Below, piece by piece: positions 57,472 through 64,000 of a stretch of 64,000 nt of DNA. The position numbers and the translations under genes were made by a program. The DNA is from Sulfurovum sp. UBA12169 (GTDB lineage: Bacteria; Campylobacterota; Campylobacteria; Campylobacterales; Sulfurovaceae). Under the pieces are notes generated by a model. The model searched no databases and was not told where the DNA came from. It saw only the letters and a list, made by a program, of their open reading frames with translations. The first letter of the stretch is position 1, and each line of letters starts with the position of its first letter. Where the stretch lies: the NCBI GenBank assembly GCA_002742845.1, contig DLUH01000001.1, positions 1 through 64,000 of the forward strand. Reading direction: 5' to 3'.

Positions 57472-57498
57472 AACACCCCCCCCTATTTGATTAGTTTT

Positions 57499-57567
57499 AT
57501 TATATAAAATTAAAAAATACAAAATGTACCTTTATTAATCTTTAATTAAGAGTACAAAATGTATTAT
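57499..57567. promoter_or_regulatory. Right operator pair (OR-like) with divergent promoters
   Basis: TACAAAATGTAC (57518-57529) and TACAAAATGTAT (57553-57564) are 35 bp apart, as at the left operator. The left site covers the -35 zone of the repressor promoter (TATAAT on the minus strand, 57504-57499). The right site overlaps the -10 (TATTAT, 57562-57567) of the rightward promoter. The rightward start point would be close to 57573, so the Cro-like mRNA may be leaderless. Confidence 0.75.
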
Positions 57568-57572
57568 TCATT

Positions 57573-57803
57573 ATGGAACGAAAAAAACTTAAAGAAATAC
57601 TTAACAACTATTACAGCGTGTCTATGCGCAACATGATACTGCGCGGCGAAAGAAGGCCTGAGTACACGGTGATCGTAGAGCTGCATAAAGTTCACGGTGT
57701 GCCTTTTGATGTTTGGATAGATATCAAATCTTTCATAGCCAATTATATACCAAAGGCTGAGACTGGCGCAACTATAAACGATGCGTATGTTTTAGCACAA
57801 TAA
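57573..57803 (+). CDS. Cro-like small HTH protein
   Basis: This 76-aa protein has a compact helical N-terminus with an HTH-like segment (LKEILNNYYSVSMRNMILRG, ERRPEYTVIVELHKVHGVPF). It is the first gene of the rightward operon, opposite the repressor, in the position of cro. There is no Shine-Dalgarno; the ATG lies 5 bp after the -10, so a leaderless transcript is likely. Confidence 0.7.
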   Translation: MERKKLKEILNNYYSVSMRNMILRGERRPEYTVIVELHKVHGVPFDVWIDIKSFIANYIPKAETGATINDAYVLAQ

Positions 57804-57829
57804 ACGCACATCAAAATAAAGGGGAAAAG

Positions 57830-58330
57830 ATGATGAACGATATCTTTGAAAGCGGCGAACTGCCGACTATGGAAGTGTACGAGGCGGCACACAGCGTGGT
57901 GTTTGACTATATGGAGAAAAAACGATGCAAGATAGACGTAGTGGCAGCCGATCTTGGTACAACAAAAAACGTGCTGTACCGGCAGCTAAACCCGGATGAT
58001 ACGCTTATGCCGCTTAGCATTGACAGGTGCATAGCCATCACCAGGCTCACCGGGGATATGAGGATACTTGAAGCCTTTGCCAAAGTATTTGATATGGTTG
58101 CCGTGAAGCGAAAAACAGCGGAGGCAGACATCAAAGACATAAACTTGCTTGTAGACCGGGCAAACATGGAAAACAGCGATGTTTTCAGGGTGATAAAAAA
58201 CGCGATAGAAGACGGCGCCATAGATGGAAAAGAGCGCGAAAAAATACTTAAGGAGATAGACGAAGCGCAGGTAGCAAACGCGAAACTCAAAGATACCGTG
58301 CTTCATATAGCAGTGCGCGATCTTGATTAG
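57830..58330 (+). CDS. CII/CP76-like phage regulatory protein
   Basis: This 166-aa protein begins with an HTH (SVVFDYMEKKRCKIDVVAAD, LGTTKNVLYRQLNPDD) and a helical C-terminal half. The pattern with RQLNPDD and MPLSIDRCIAITRLTGD matches the phage regulatory protein CII (CP76, PF06892) family. AAAGGGGAAAAG precedes tandem ATGs. Its stop codon lies inside a long hairpin. Confidence 0.75.
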   Translation: MMNDIFESGELPTMEVYEAAHSVVFDYMEKKRCKIDVVAADLGTTKNVLYRQLNPDDTLMPLSIDRCIAITRLTGDMRILEAFAKVFDMVAVKRKTAEADIKDINLLVDRANMENSDVFRVIKNAIEDGAIDGKEREKILKEIDEAQVANAKLKDTVLHIAVRDLD

Positions 58331-58542
58331 TCTCATTGAAGCCAGCTTTGGCTGGTTTTGATGAGACTAAGGGGTCTGGAACTGGAAAAACTAGCCCCCG
58401 AAGCCTCTACCACATCATATCTAATACCTAGACATGAGCCAGTTATTATATCCAGTTCTGGCTGGCTCAAACTTGAAGCATGGCCCATCTGTTGTGCTTA
58501 AGTCTAATCGGTTCATGCCTAGGTGGAACTGGAGAAACAAAC
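58327..58542 (+). ncRNA. Strongly structured region before the replication gene
   Basis: Hairpin 1 (58327-58370) has a 10-bp stem TTAGTCTCAT/ATGAGACTAA, a TG/TG internal loop, an 8-bp stem and a TTTG loop. Hairpin 2 pairs TGAGCCAG (58435-58442) with CTGGCTCA (58462-58469). Hairpin 3 pairs ACTTGAAGCA with TGCTTAAGT (58471-58503). CCTAGACATGA (58427-58437) can pair with TCATGCCTAGG (58513-58523) around these, with a 3-nt conflict. TGGAACTGGARAAAC occurs at about 58377 and 58525. There is no T tract. It could be a regulatory RNA, leader or origin. Confidence 0.5.
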
Positions 58543-59295
58543 ATGACACAACTATTTAAGCAGCTTAACCATAAGCCCATAGCTTACTACCCGGTTTACA
58601 AACAAATTACAAACTCTACTACTGGCGGAATACTACTATCTCAGCTTATGTACTGGTTTAGTAAATCTGACAAGTTTTATAAAACAGACGAAGAGATAAA
58701 AACAGAAACGCTACTGACAAAAAAAGAGCTTGAAAACGCTAAAAAACTCATCAAAAACTTACCTTTTATCACTGTAACAAGAGAGGGCATACCTGCTCAA
58801 ACATACTATGAGATAGACTGGGAAAAGTGGGTAACTTGTATCACCGAAACGGGTAACACAGTTTCCACCATTGGTGGAAACTGTACGCCACAAAACGTGG
58901 AAACTAATATAGTATTATCTTTGACAGAGAATACTACAGAGAATACTACAGAGAATAAAAAAACTACAAAAAAAGATGAAGACTTCAAAAACATCGAGCT
59001 TTACAAAGTACTCATCGATACAGAAAAAGCACTGTATTTGGAGTACATAGAGCTTAGAAATTCATTGAAACTAAAGACATCTTACCAGTCACATAAAAGG
59101 CTACTTGGGAAATACCATGACTTTGGACGTAATCCGTCAGTGATAGAAAATGCGATCAATGCAAACTGGAAAGATTTTTACTCACCAAAGCAAGGTTTTA
59201 TAAACACAAAAGAGCCTCAGGTAGGCAGTATAGGATGGAGGATGCAGCAGCAAGCAGCAGAAGATAAAAACATCATAGATGTGGAGGCTGAATAA
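58543..59295 (+). CDS. Phage replication protein (helicase-loader/DnaD-like)
   Basis: This about 250-aa protein begins MTQLFKQLNHKPIAYYPVYKQ with a winged-helix-like N-terminus (SLLSQLMYWF-type segment: GGILLSQLMYWFSKSDKFYKT). A low-complexity linker (LTENTTENTTENKKTTKK) separates it from a C-terminal helical domain. The layout is common for phage replication initiators of the lambda O/DnaT-like class. The start at 58543 follows AACTGGAG, 8 bp upstream. The place downstream of CII-like fits. Confidence 0.65.
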   Translation: MTQLFKQLNHKPIAYYPVYKQITNSTTGGILLSQLMYWFSKSDKFYKTDEEIKTETLLTKKELENAKKLIKNLPFITVTREGIPAQTYYEIDWEKWVTCITETGNTVSTIGGNCTPQNVETNIVLSLTENTTENTTENKKTTKKDEDFKNIELYKVLIDTEKALYLEYIELRNSLKLKTSYQSHKRLLGKYHDFGRNPSVIENAINANWKDFYSPKQGFINTKEPQVGSIGWRMQQQAAEDKNIIDVEAE

Positions 59296-59852
59296 TGGTA
59301 CAGATCAGGCTGGCAAACATCGTTGGGCTTGATATCAATAACGCACAGCACAGCGTAGCCATAGATGAAGCACTCATAGGCATAGAAGATACAGAAGCGT
59401 TTTTACAGTTTTGTAGAGATAAAAAGGACGGCATAGAATACACTACAAAACCAGAGAGACTTGATGCACTGGCTACACGGTACAAAAAGCAGCAACAGCA
59501 AACAAAGCTGCCGCACGCAACCGCTGATAGCTTTTGCGATAAGATCGTACAAAAGGTGAACACATCACGCATCAAAATAAAGAACATGATAGAAAACGAT
59601 GAAGTGTCACCTTTTTCAAAGCTGCATTTGGAAGGTGTGCGATACTTCACGATACAAGAGCTTAAAGCCCTTGCGACGCTTCGCACAGCAGCACACATCA
59701 TAGAGCTTTGTGAGAGAGGAGATCTGAAAACAGCTCTTATAGAGTCATTTATGAAGCAGTACCTTGTCACATCAAAAGATAAGCAGCTTGACAGTAAACA
59801 GCGTGACGTTATGAACCTCGTAACTCCAACAGCTAAAAGTATGGTGGGATGA
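59295..59852 (+). CDS. Phage protein of unknown function after the replication gene
   Basis: This 185-aa helical protein (NAQHSVAIDEALIGIEDTEAF, YFTIQELKALATLRTAAHIIEL) overlaps the preceding stop (TAATG). The even helical periodicity and position suggest a replication partner, but no motif is recognised. Confidence 0.55.
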   Translation: MVQIRLANIVGLDINNAQHSVAIDEALIGIEDTEAFLQFCRDKKDGIEYTTKPERLDALATRYKKQQQQTKLPHATADSFCDKIVQKVNTSRIKIKNMIENDEVSPFSKLHLEGVRYFTIQELKALATLRTAAHIIELCERGDLKTALIESFMKQYLVTSKDKQLDSKQRDVMNLVTPTAKSMVG

Positions 59853-59853
59853 A

Positions 59854-60120
59854 ATGCGTACAGTAGTAGATATCCACATAGAAGAAAACGACTATGAAAA
59901 AAGATACTTTATTTCAACGCCAAGCGGCATAGACGGTATACCGCTGCACCTATCTGCCGATATGTCACTTACAAGGGTAAAAACAAAGCGTGCATATGTA
60001 CGCGATCTTGCCAATGCGCAAAAAATAGCCGGGCTTATTTTTGCAGGAGAAATTAGAGAGGGAATAGCGTATTCGAATGTTAAAAAATCTGTTCAAGAGG
60101 TAGCTCATGAAAACAAGTAA
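59854..60120 (+). CDS. Small phage protein of unknown function
   Basis: This 88-aa protein (VVDIHIEENDYEKRYFISTP, then RVKTKRAYVRDLANAQKIAGLIF) starts 1 bp after the preceding stop. The last 14 bases overlap the second recombinase gene. No family is recognised. Confidence 0.55.
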   Translation: MRTVVDIHIEENDYEKRYFISTPSGIDGIPLHLSADMSLTRVKTKRAYVRDLANAQKIAGLIFAGEIREGIAYSNVKKSVQEVAHENK

Positions 60121-61201
60121 CCGTTATGGCTCTAAGGTGATGTTAAACAAACTTATAGACGGTGATGTAAGCTACTTCATCGTCTATAAGACAGCAGGGG
60201 ATAGCCAAAACACTTGGCTTAAGATCGGCAAGAGATCGGAGGGAATAACAGAGGCAAAGTGCATAGAGATACGCAACCAGAAGCTTAGCGAACAAAGACA
60301 CGGCTTAGACCTTAGCCAAAAGGATATGAAGCGGCTTACTTTCGGGAAACTTGCAGAGTCGTATTTTAGAACAAACGCTGTACATGTTAAGAGTATCAAG
60401 CAGTACCAGCAGACATACAAAAAACACATAGAGCCGCATTTCGGAGATATAGCTGTAGCAAACCTTAATGATGAAGATATCACGGACCTACAGACTATCA
60501 AGATCGCTCATGGGCTTAAAAAGTCTACGATAAACGGCATCATAAAGCTGATAGTAAGGCTGGTGAACTTTGGCATAAAACGCGGCATCATAAAGTACAG
60601 CCCGTTTAGAAACATAAAGCACTTCAAAGTGAGTAACACACGCCTTAGATACCTAAGCCATGAAGAGATAGAACACCTCAGAGACATGGTTAATGATGAT
60701 CTTGTATTGAAACTCTTTACCGCTGTGGCACTTGGTACAGGTGCTAGAGCTGAGGGAGTGCTGGCAATACAAAAGAAGCACATAAACCAGTCACACAAAA
60801 GTATCACGATCAACGACTTTAAACGTGGTAATACCTATGTGGCTTACCTTGATGATGATAGCTTCACGATGCTAGTAGATCACATGAAAAACATGAAGCT
60901 AAACCACTATGTGGTATCTGTAAACGGTAAAAAGACAAAGTACCAAACATTGTACAAAAAGCTTAAGCCATTCCTTGAAGTATTTAACGATGATCTGACA
61001 GGAAACGATAAGCAACACCGGGTGGTGATACATACGCTTAGGCATACTTTTGCCTCACACTTGGCTATCTCTGGTGTTAGCATACAGGAGATACAAAAGC
61101 TGCTTAATCACAAAGATATAAACCAAACACTCAAATACGCGAAATTAGCCCCGGACAGTGGGAGAGATCACGTAAAAAAACTTTATAAAGGGAAACGATG
61201 A
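60107..61201 (+). CDS. Second tyrosine recombinase of the prophage
   Basis: This 364-aa protein is a full tyrosine recombinase. An N-terminal AP2-like arm-binding part (about 12-60, VSYFIVYKTAGDSQNTWLKIG) is followed by a SAM-like core-binding domain (about 78-170) and a catalytic domain with Arg214 (GARAEGVLAI), Lys239 (NDFKRG), H309-x-x-R312 (HTLRHT), His335 (LLNHKD) and Tyr344 (TLKYAKL). It is embedded between early genes with overlaps at both ends, far from the attachment site, so a role other than integration is likely. Confidence 0.9.
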   Translation: MKTSNRYGSKVMLNKLIDGDVSYFIVYKTAGDSQNTWLKIGKRSEGITEAKCIEIRNQKLSEQRHGLDLSQKDMKRLTFGKLAESYFRTNAVHVKSIKQYQQTYKKHIEPHFGDIAVANLNDEDITDLQTIKIAHGLKKSTINGIIKLIVRLVNFGIKRGIIKYSPFRNIKHFKVSNTRLRYLSHEEIEHLRDMVNDDLVLKLFTAVALGTGARAEGVLAIQKKHINQSHKSITINDFKRGNTYVAYLDDDSFTMLVDHMKNMKLNHYVVSVNGKKTKYQTLYKKLKPFLEVFNDDLTGNDKQHRVVIHTLRHTFASHLAISGVSIQEIQKLLNHKDINQTLKYAKLAPDSGRDHVKKLYKGKR

Positions 61202-61202
61202 A

Positions 61203-61724
61203 ATGGAGGCAGTAATATTAGAGGGTGTTGATAAGGTGCTGGCGCATTTAAACCCACGCGCATATATGCAAGCACTTAACCGTACTATAAACGATGTAGG
61301 CAGCAAGACAAAAACGCGCCTATCAAAAGGTGTAAGACGTACATATAACATTAAAGCAGGTGATCTTAACAAGTTTATGAAGGTACGAAAGTCACGGTAC
61401 TCTGACATAAGATACACCATAGATGTTAGATCAAGACGGTTTAATGCTATGAGATTTGGTGCTAAGGTGTTGAAACAGCGCGGTAACGTGAGTGTTAAGA
61501 TCAGAAAAGACACCGGGCGTAAAGTATTGAAAAGAGCATTTACGGCAAAGAATGGTGCAGTATTGCAGAGAGTAAAAGGTGCACAGGAGATAAGAGCAGT
61601 CACTACCGTTTCTATACCTCAAATGTTTAACGATAAGCTGCTAAAAGATGCAGATAAACATGCCCAAAAAGAGCTTAGAACAAGCCTACAAAATAACTTT
61701 AATTACTACATAGGTAAGGCGTAA
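61203..61724 (+). CDS. Minor tail protein Z-like (gpZ)
   Basis: This 173-aa very basic protein has the GPZ pattern: ALNRTINDVGSKTKTRLSKG, VRRTYNIKAGDLNKFMKVRK, then a second charged half ending in RTSLQNNFNYYIG. This matches the prophage minor tail Z family (PF06763). It begins 1 bp after the recombinase stop and lies before the terminase genes, whereas in lambda Z lies in the tail block. Confidence 0.75.
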   Translation: MEAVILEGVDKVLAHLNPRAYMQALNRTINDVGSKTKTRLSKGVRRTYNIKAGDLNKFMKVRKSRYSDIRYTIDVRSRRFNAMRFGAKVLKQRGNVSVKIRKDTGRKVLKRAFTAKNGAVLQRVKGAQEIRAVTTVSIPQMFNDKLLKDADKHAQKELRTSLQNNFNYYIGKA

Positions 61725-61729
61725 AAGTT

Positions 61730-62071
61730 ATGGTTAGAAATAGATTAGAAAAATTTAGATTATTTTCGCTAGCGAAAGAGTGCGCTACAAACCGTGCTGC
61801 AGTTGTTTCAAATAGATTTAGTCAAGACGTTAATAAATATAACTCTATGGATTATATAAAAATAAAAGCAATATGTGGAAAAGCCCTTAAAAAGGTACTT
61901 CCTGGAGGTTATGCAGTTAAGGGTACTAGCGAGTGCGAAAATGTCCTAGATATACAAATTTTAAAGTTAGTTTACTTTTTTAGTTTAGCAATTATCCATC
62001 AAAGCACGATCATGCCGAGGCTGGAGCCAAAAAGTAAACTAGTTCAAAACTTAGTTTACTTTGGGATTTAA
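61730..62071 (+). CDS. Doubtful 113-aa frame upstream of terminase
   Basis: An open frame starts 5 bp after the gpZ-like gene with no clear Shine-Dalgarno. The second half (KLVYFFSLAIIHQS, QNLVYFG) is produced by the GTTTACTT repeats, so part of it may be a DNA site rather than protein. The first half (RLEKFRLFSLAKECATNRAAVV) also has a TTTCGCT-AGCGAAA palindrome (61764-61777). It may be non-coding packaging-site DNA. Confidence 0.35.
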   Translation: MVRNRLEKFRLFSLAKECATNRAAVVSNRFSQDVNKYNSMDYIKIKAICGKALKKVLPGGYAVKGTSECENVLDIQILKLVYFFSLAIIHQSTIMPRLEPKSKLVQNLVYFGI

Positions 62072-62081
62072 AGGTTTACTT
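61967..62081. repeat. GTTTACTT repeats upstream of terminase, candidate packaging site
   Basis: AGTTTACTT occurs at 61969-61977 and 62053-62061. The inverse AAGTAAACT is at 62032-62040, and GGTTTACTT at 62073-62081, directly before the terminase ATG. TAGTTTACTTTTT (61968-61980) and its inverse (62029-62041) form a perfect 13-bp inverted repeat. The position before the small terminase gene parallels the cosB R-sites of lambda. Confidence 0.55.
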
Positions 62082-62690
62082 ATGGGGAAAAAGTACATTT
62101 CGCAAGTAGAGCTGGCAGCAGCAAACGGAGTCAGCAAGCAGCACATAACGAATTTAAAAAAACGCGGGATTTTTGATGCTTGCATGGACGGCAAAAAAAT
62201 TTTACGCGACTGTGCGCTACAGGCATACATTTCTAGCAAGGATCCTGCAAGGGATTCGCAACGTGAAGCAAACCAAAAAGACAAAGACAAAGAGATCGAT
62301 GAGACAACTGTAGAAATAGAGACAGGCACAGATACCGAGATCAAAGATAGTTATCTTTATAACGGAGATAACATCAGAGAGCTAAAGTTACTACTTAGAG
62401 GAAAATTAACTAGCGGTCAAAAAGTACAGATCATCAACACATTTTGGGCAGGCAAGCTAAACCAACAAAAGTACATGGAGGGTGAAAAGCGGCTCATGCC
62501 TAAAGAACAGATAATCAAAGATAACCAGAGGATACTGAAAGCTTTTAGAGACAAGGCACTTGCATTACCTACAAAAATGTCATTAGACCTTTTAGGGCTT
62601 AAAGACAAAAAAGAAGCAGCTGCAATAATAGAGAGCTATATCTATGAACTACTGGAGGAACTTAGCCAACTGGAGGACGAAAATCAATGA
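62082..62690 (+). CDS. Terminase small subunit (Nu1-like)
   Basis: This 202-aa protein has an N-terminal HTH (ISQVELAAANGVSKQHITNL, KKRGIFDACMDGKK, ILRDCALQAYISSK) as in Nu1/TerS. A charged linker and a helical C-terminal part follow. It recognises the packaging site. The start at 62082 follows AAAGG by 9 bp. The stop overlaps the large subunit (ATGA). Confidence 0.8.
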   Translation: MGKKYISQVELAAANGVSKQHITNLKKRGIFDACMDGKKILRDCALQAYISSKDPARDSQREANQKDKDKEIDETTVEIETGTDTEIKDSYLYNGDNIRELKLLLRGKLTSGQKVQIINTFWAGKLNQQKYMEGEKRLMPKEQIIKDNQRILKAFRDKALALPTKMSLDLLGLKDKKEAAAIIESYIYELLEELSQLEDENQ

Positions 62691-64000
62691 TAGTAGCTGA
62701 TTGTGTAAGAGTTGTTAAACCACCCAAGAAATTAACTGTATCAGAGTGGGCTGATGAGTACAGGCAACTGAGCAGTGAAGCATCATCGGAAAGCGGAAAG
62801 TGGCGCACCAGCAGGGCTGAGTACCAGCGCGGTATTATGAATGCAGTCAGCGATCCTACTGTCCACACTATAGTTTTTATGAGTTCTGCACAGGTTGGGA
62901 AAACAGAGCTGCTATTAAACATCATAGGATATTTTGTAGATCAAGACCCTAGCCCCATGCTATTGCTACAGCCAACCCTAGATATGGCACAGGCGTTCAG
63001 TAAGGATAGGTTAGCACCAATGACGCGCGACACAAAAGTACTGACCAATAAGATCAAGGACAGTAAGGCAAAAGATAGCGGCAACACTATTTTGCATAAG
63101 ACATTTTCAGGCGGCCATATCACTATGGCTGGCGCAAACTCTCCGGCATCTCTGGCTTCAAGACCTGTAAGAGTAGTCATGTGTGATGAGGTAGACAGAT
63201 ATCCTGCAAGCGCCGGCGCTGAGGGTGATCCAGTAAATCTTGCCATAAAACGTAGTACTACATTTTGGAACAAAAAAACAATATTGGTATCTACACCGAC
63301 GGTTAAAGATATAAGCAGAATAGAGGTAGCATACGAGGCAAGCGACCAGAGAAAGTATTACGTACCTTGCCAAGAGTGCAACGAGGGCCAAGTACTGGTA
63401 TGGAAAAATGTAGTATTTAACGATCAGCCTGATACAGCTAAGTACTACTGTGAAAAATGCGGTGTCGGCATGGATGATACTGCACTATGGAACGCTATCA
63501 AAAAAGGGGAGTGGAGGGCAACAAAACCATTTAACGGTGTAGCCGGGTTTTGGCTTAATGAGATTTACAGCCCATGGGTAACACTTAAGGAAATGGCAAA
63601 AAATTTTATGGAAGCAAAAAAAAGCCAGTATACCCTCAAGACTTTTATTAACACCTCCCTAGGCGAAACATGGATAGAAGACCAAGGCAAACAGATAGAA
63701 GATGACAACCTGCTTAAAAACTGTGAAGACTACATGGCAATACCAAATGAAGCAGTGATACTTACCTGCGGTATAGACGTACAAGATGACAGGCTGGAGG
63801 GGGAAATCAAAGCATGGGGCAAAGGCCATGAGAGCTGGGGTATCAAGCCATTCAGGATAGAGGGTATACCGTCACAAAGCCAGATATGGAACGACTTGGA
63901 TAATATCATAGATGCTATATACATACGTGAAGATGGGGTAGAACTAAGAGTAAGCTGTACCTGCATAGACTCAGGAGGTCACTTCACAGACCAGGTATAC
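62687..64000 (+). CDS. Terminase large subunit, GpA family (3' end outside window)
   Basis: The frame is open to the window end (about 438 codons seen). It has ATPase motifs SSAQVGKTE (Walker A variant, about 65-73) and VVMCDEVDRYP (Walker B, about 160-170), a zinc-ribbon-like pair CQEC/CEKCG (about 228-264) and the nuclease start TCGIDVQDDRLEGE (about 361-374). These match the phage terminase GpA family (PF05876). It powers DNA packaging with the upstream small subunit. The start overlaps that gene by 4 bp. Confidence 0.92.
   Translation, partial: MIVADCVRVVKPPKKLTVSEWADEYRQLSSEASSESGKWRTSRAEYQRGIMNAVSDPTVHTIVFMSSAQVGKTELLLNIIGYFVDQDPSPMLLLQPTLDMAQAFSKDRLAPMTRDTKVLTNKIKDSKAKDSGNTILHKTFSGGHITMAGANSPASLASRPVRVVMCDEVDRYPASAGAEGDPVNLAIKRSTTFWNKKTILVSTPTVKDISRIEVAYEASDQRKYYVPCQECNEGQVLVWKNVVFNDQPDTAKYYCEKCGVGMDDTALWNAIKKGEWRATKPFNGVAGFWLNEIYSPWVTLKEMAKNFMEAKKSQYTLKTFINTSLGETWIEDQGKQIEDDNLLKNCEDYMAIPNEAVILTCGIDVQDDRLEGEIKAWGKGHESWGIKPFRIEGIPSQSQIWNDLDNIIDAIYIREDGVELRVSCTCIDSGGHFTDQVY

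Larger units (their letters stand above)
52602..64000. mobile_element. Lambda-like prophage, left part (continues beyond window)
   Basis: It is bounded on the left by the tRNA fragment and continues past the window end. Gene order is integrase, leftward small-gene operon with excisionase-like protein, lysogeny genes, XRE-S24 repressor, Cro-like, CII-like, replication genes, second recombinase, tail Z protein, and terminase small and large subunits. Codon use (many ATA and CTA) differs from the host genes. Head, tail and lysis genes are expected to the right. Confidence 0.9.

Noticed and set aside
52602-64000. Mu-like transposable phage
   Set aside because: There is no DDE transposase A/B pair. 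tRNA attachment, an integrase and a GpA/Nu1-type terminase point to a lambda-like temperate phage.

Overview
The window looks like a chromosome segment of a Campylobacterota (epsilonproteobacterial) organism, closest in flavour to Sulfurovum/Sulfurimonas. The reasons are the long DapD form, a dimeric all-alpha dUTPase, carboxynorspermidine decarboxylase (NspC), the cbpA-hspR pair, atpB outside an F1 operon, a cNor-type nitric oxide reductase cluster, and the rpmH-rnpA-yidC-jag-mnmE order. The genus call is inference from gene content; there is no rRNA to anchor it.

Host part (1 to about 52.55 kb). A dispersed palindromic repeat and a nucleotidyltransferase remnant start the window. A surface-polysaccharide block follows (outer-membrane barrel, Wzc-type tyrosine autokinase with a GY-rich tail, its PHP-type phosphatase, Wza-like export lipoprotein, WecA-like sugar-phosphate transferase). 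A minus-strand norCBDQEF operon lies opposite an Rrf2-family regulator, with three near-identical operator-like elements spaced exactly 45 bp apart between them. After a TonB receptor comes a long plus-strand housekeeping stretch: dapD, trpD, tsaE, lptB, atpB, thiE-like, gatB, a K+ channel with a partner RCK protein, gpsA and a TamA/TamB pair. nspC and dut are on the other strand. The rest is rpmH-rnpA-yidC-jag-mnmE, purL, purH, cbpA-hspR with a heat-shock-type operator, and several small envelope proteins. Between 50.9 and 51.4 kb are decayed IS3-transposase and RHS remnants.

Prophage part (52.6 kb to the window end, incomplete). The 3' half of a tRNA with CAT anticodon (minus strand, 52555-52601) forms the left attachment site; the intact tRNA should lie at the right end, beyond the window. 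Next come a tyrosine integrase and a control region arranged like that of phage lambda: a left operator pair (OL-like) driving a leftward operon of small genes that includes an excisionase-like protein; two uncharacterised lysogeny genes (191 and 299 aa) in the rexB/rexA position; an XRE-S24 repressor; a right operator pair (OR-like); a Cro-like protein; a CII/CP76-like regulator; a strongly structured non-coding stretch; and replication genes. Both operator clusters consist of two TACA-AAA-TGTA sites spaced 35 bp apart. Further right are a second complete tyrosine recombinase, a gpZ-like minor tail protein, a repeat-rich candidate packaging site, and the terminase small and large subunits (the latter cut by the window end). 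Ile ATA and Leu CTA codons look commoner in the prophage than in the host genes.

The most interesting unknowns are the repressor-linked membrane gene pair (candidate superinfection-exclusion or defence module), the second recombinase inside the early operon, and the structured RNA/DNA region at 58327-58542.
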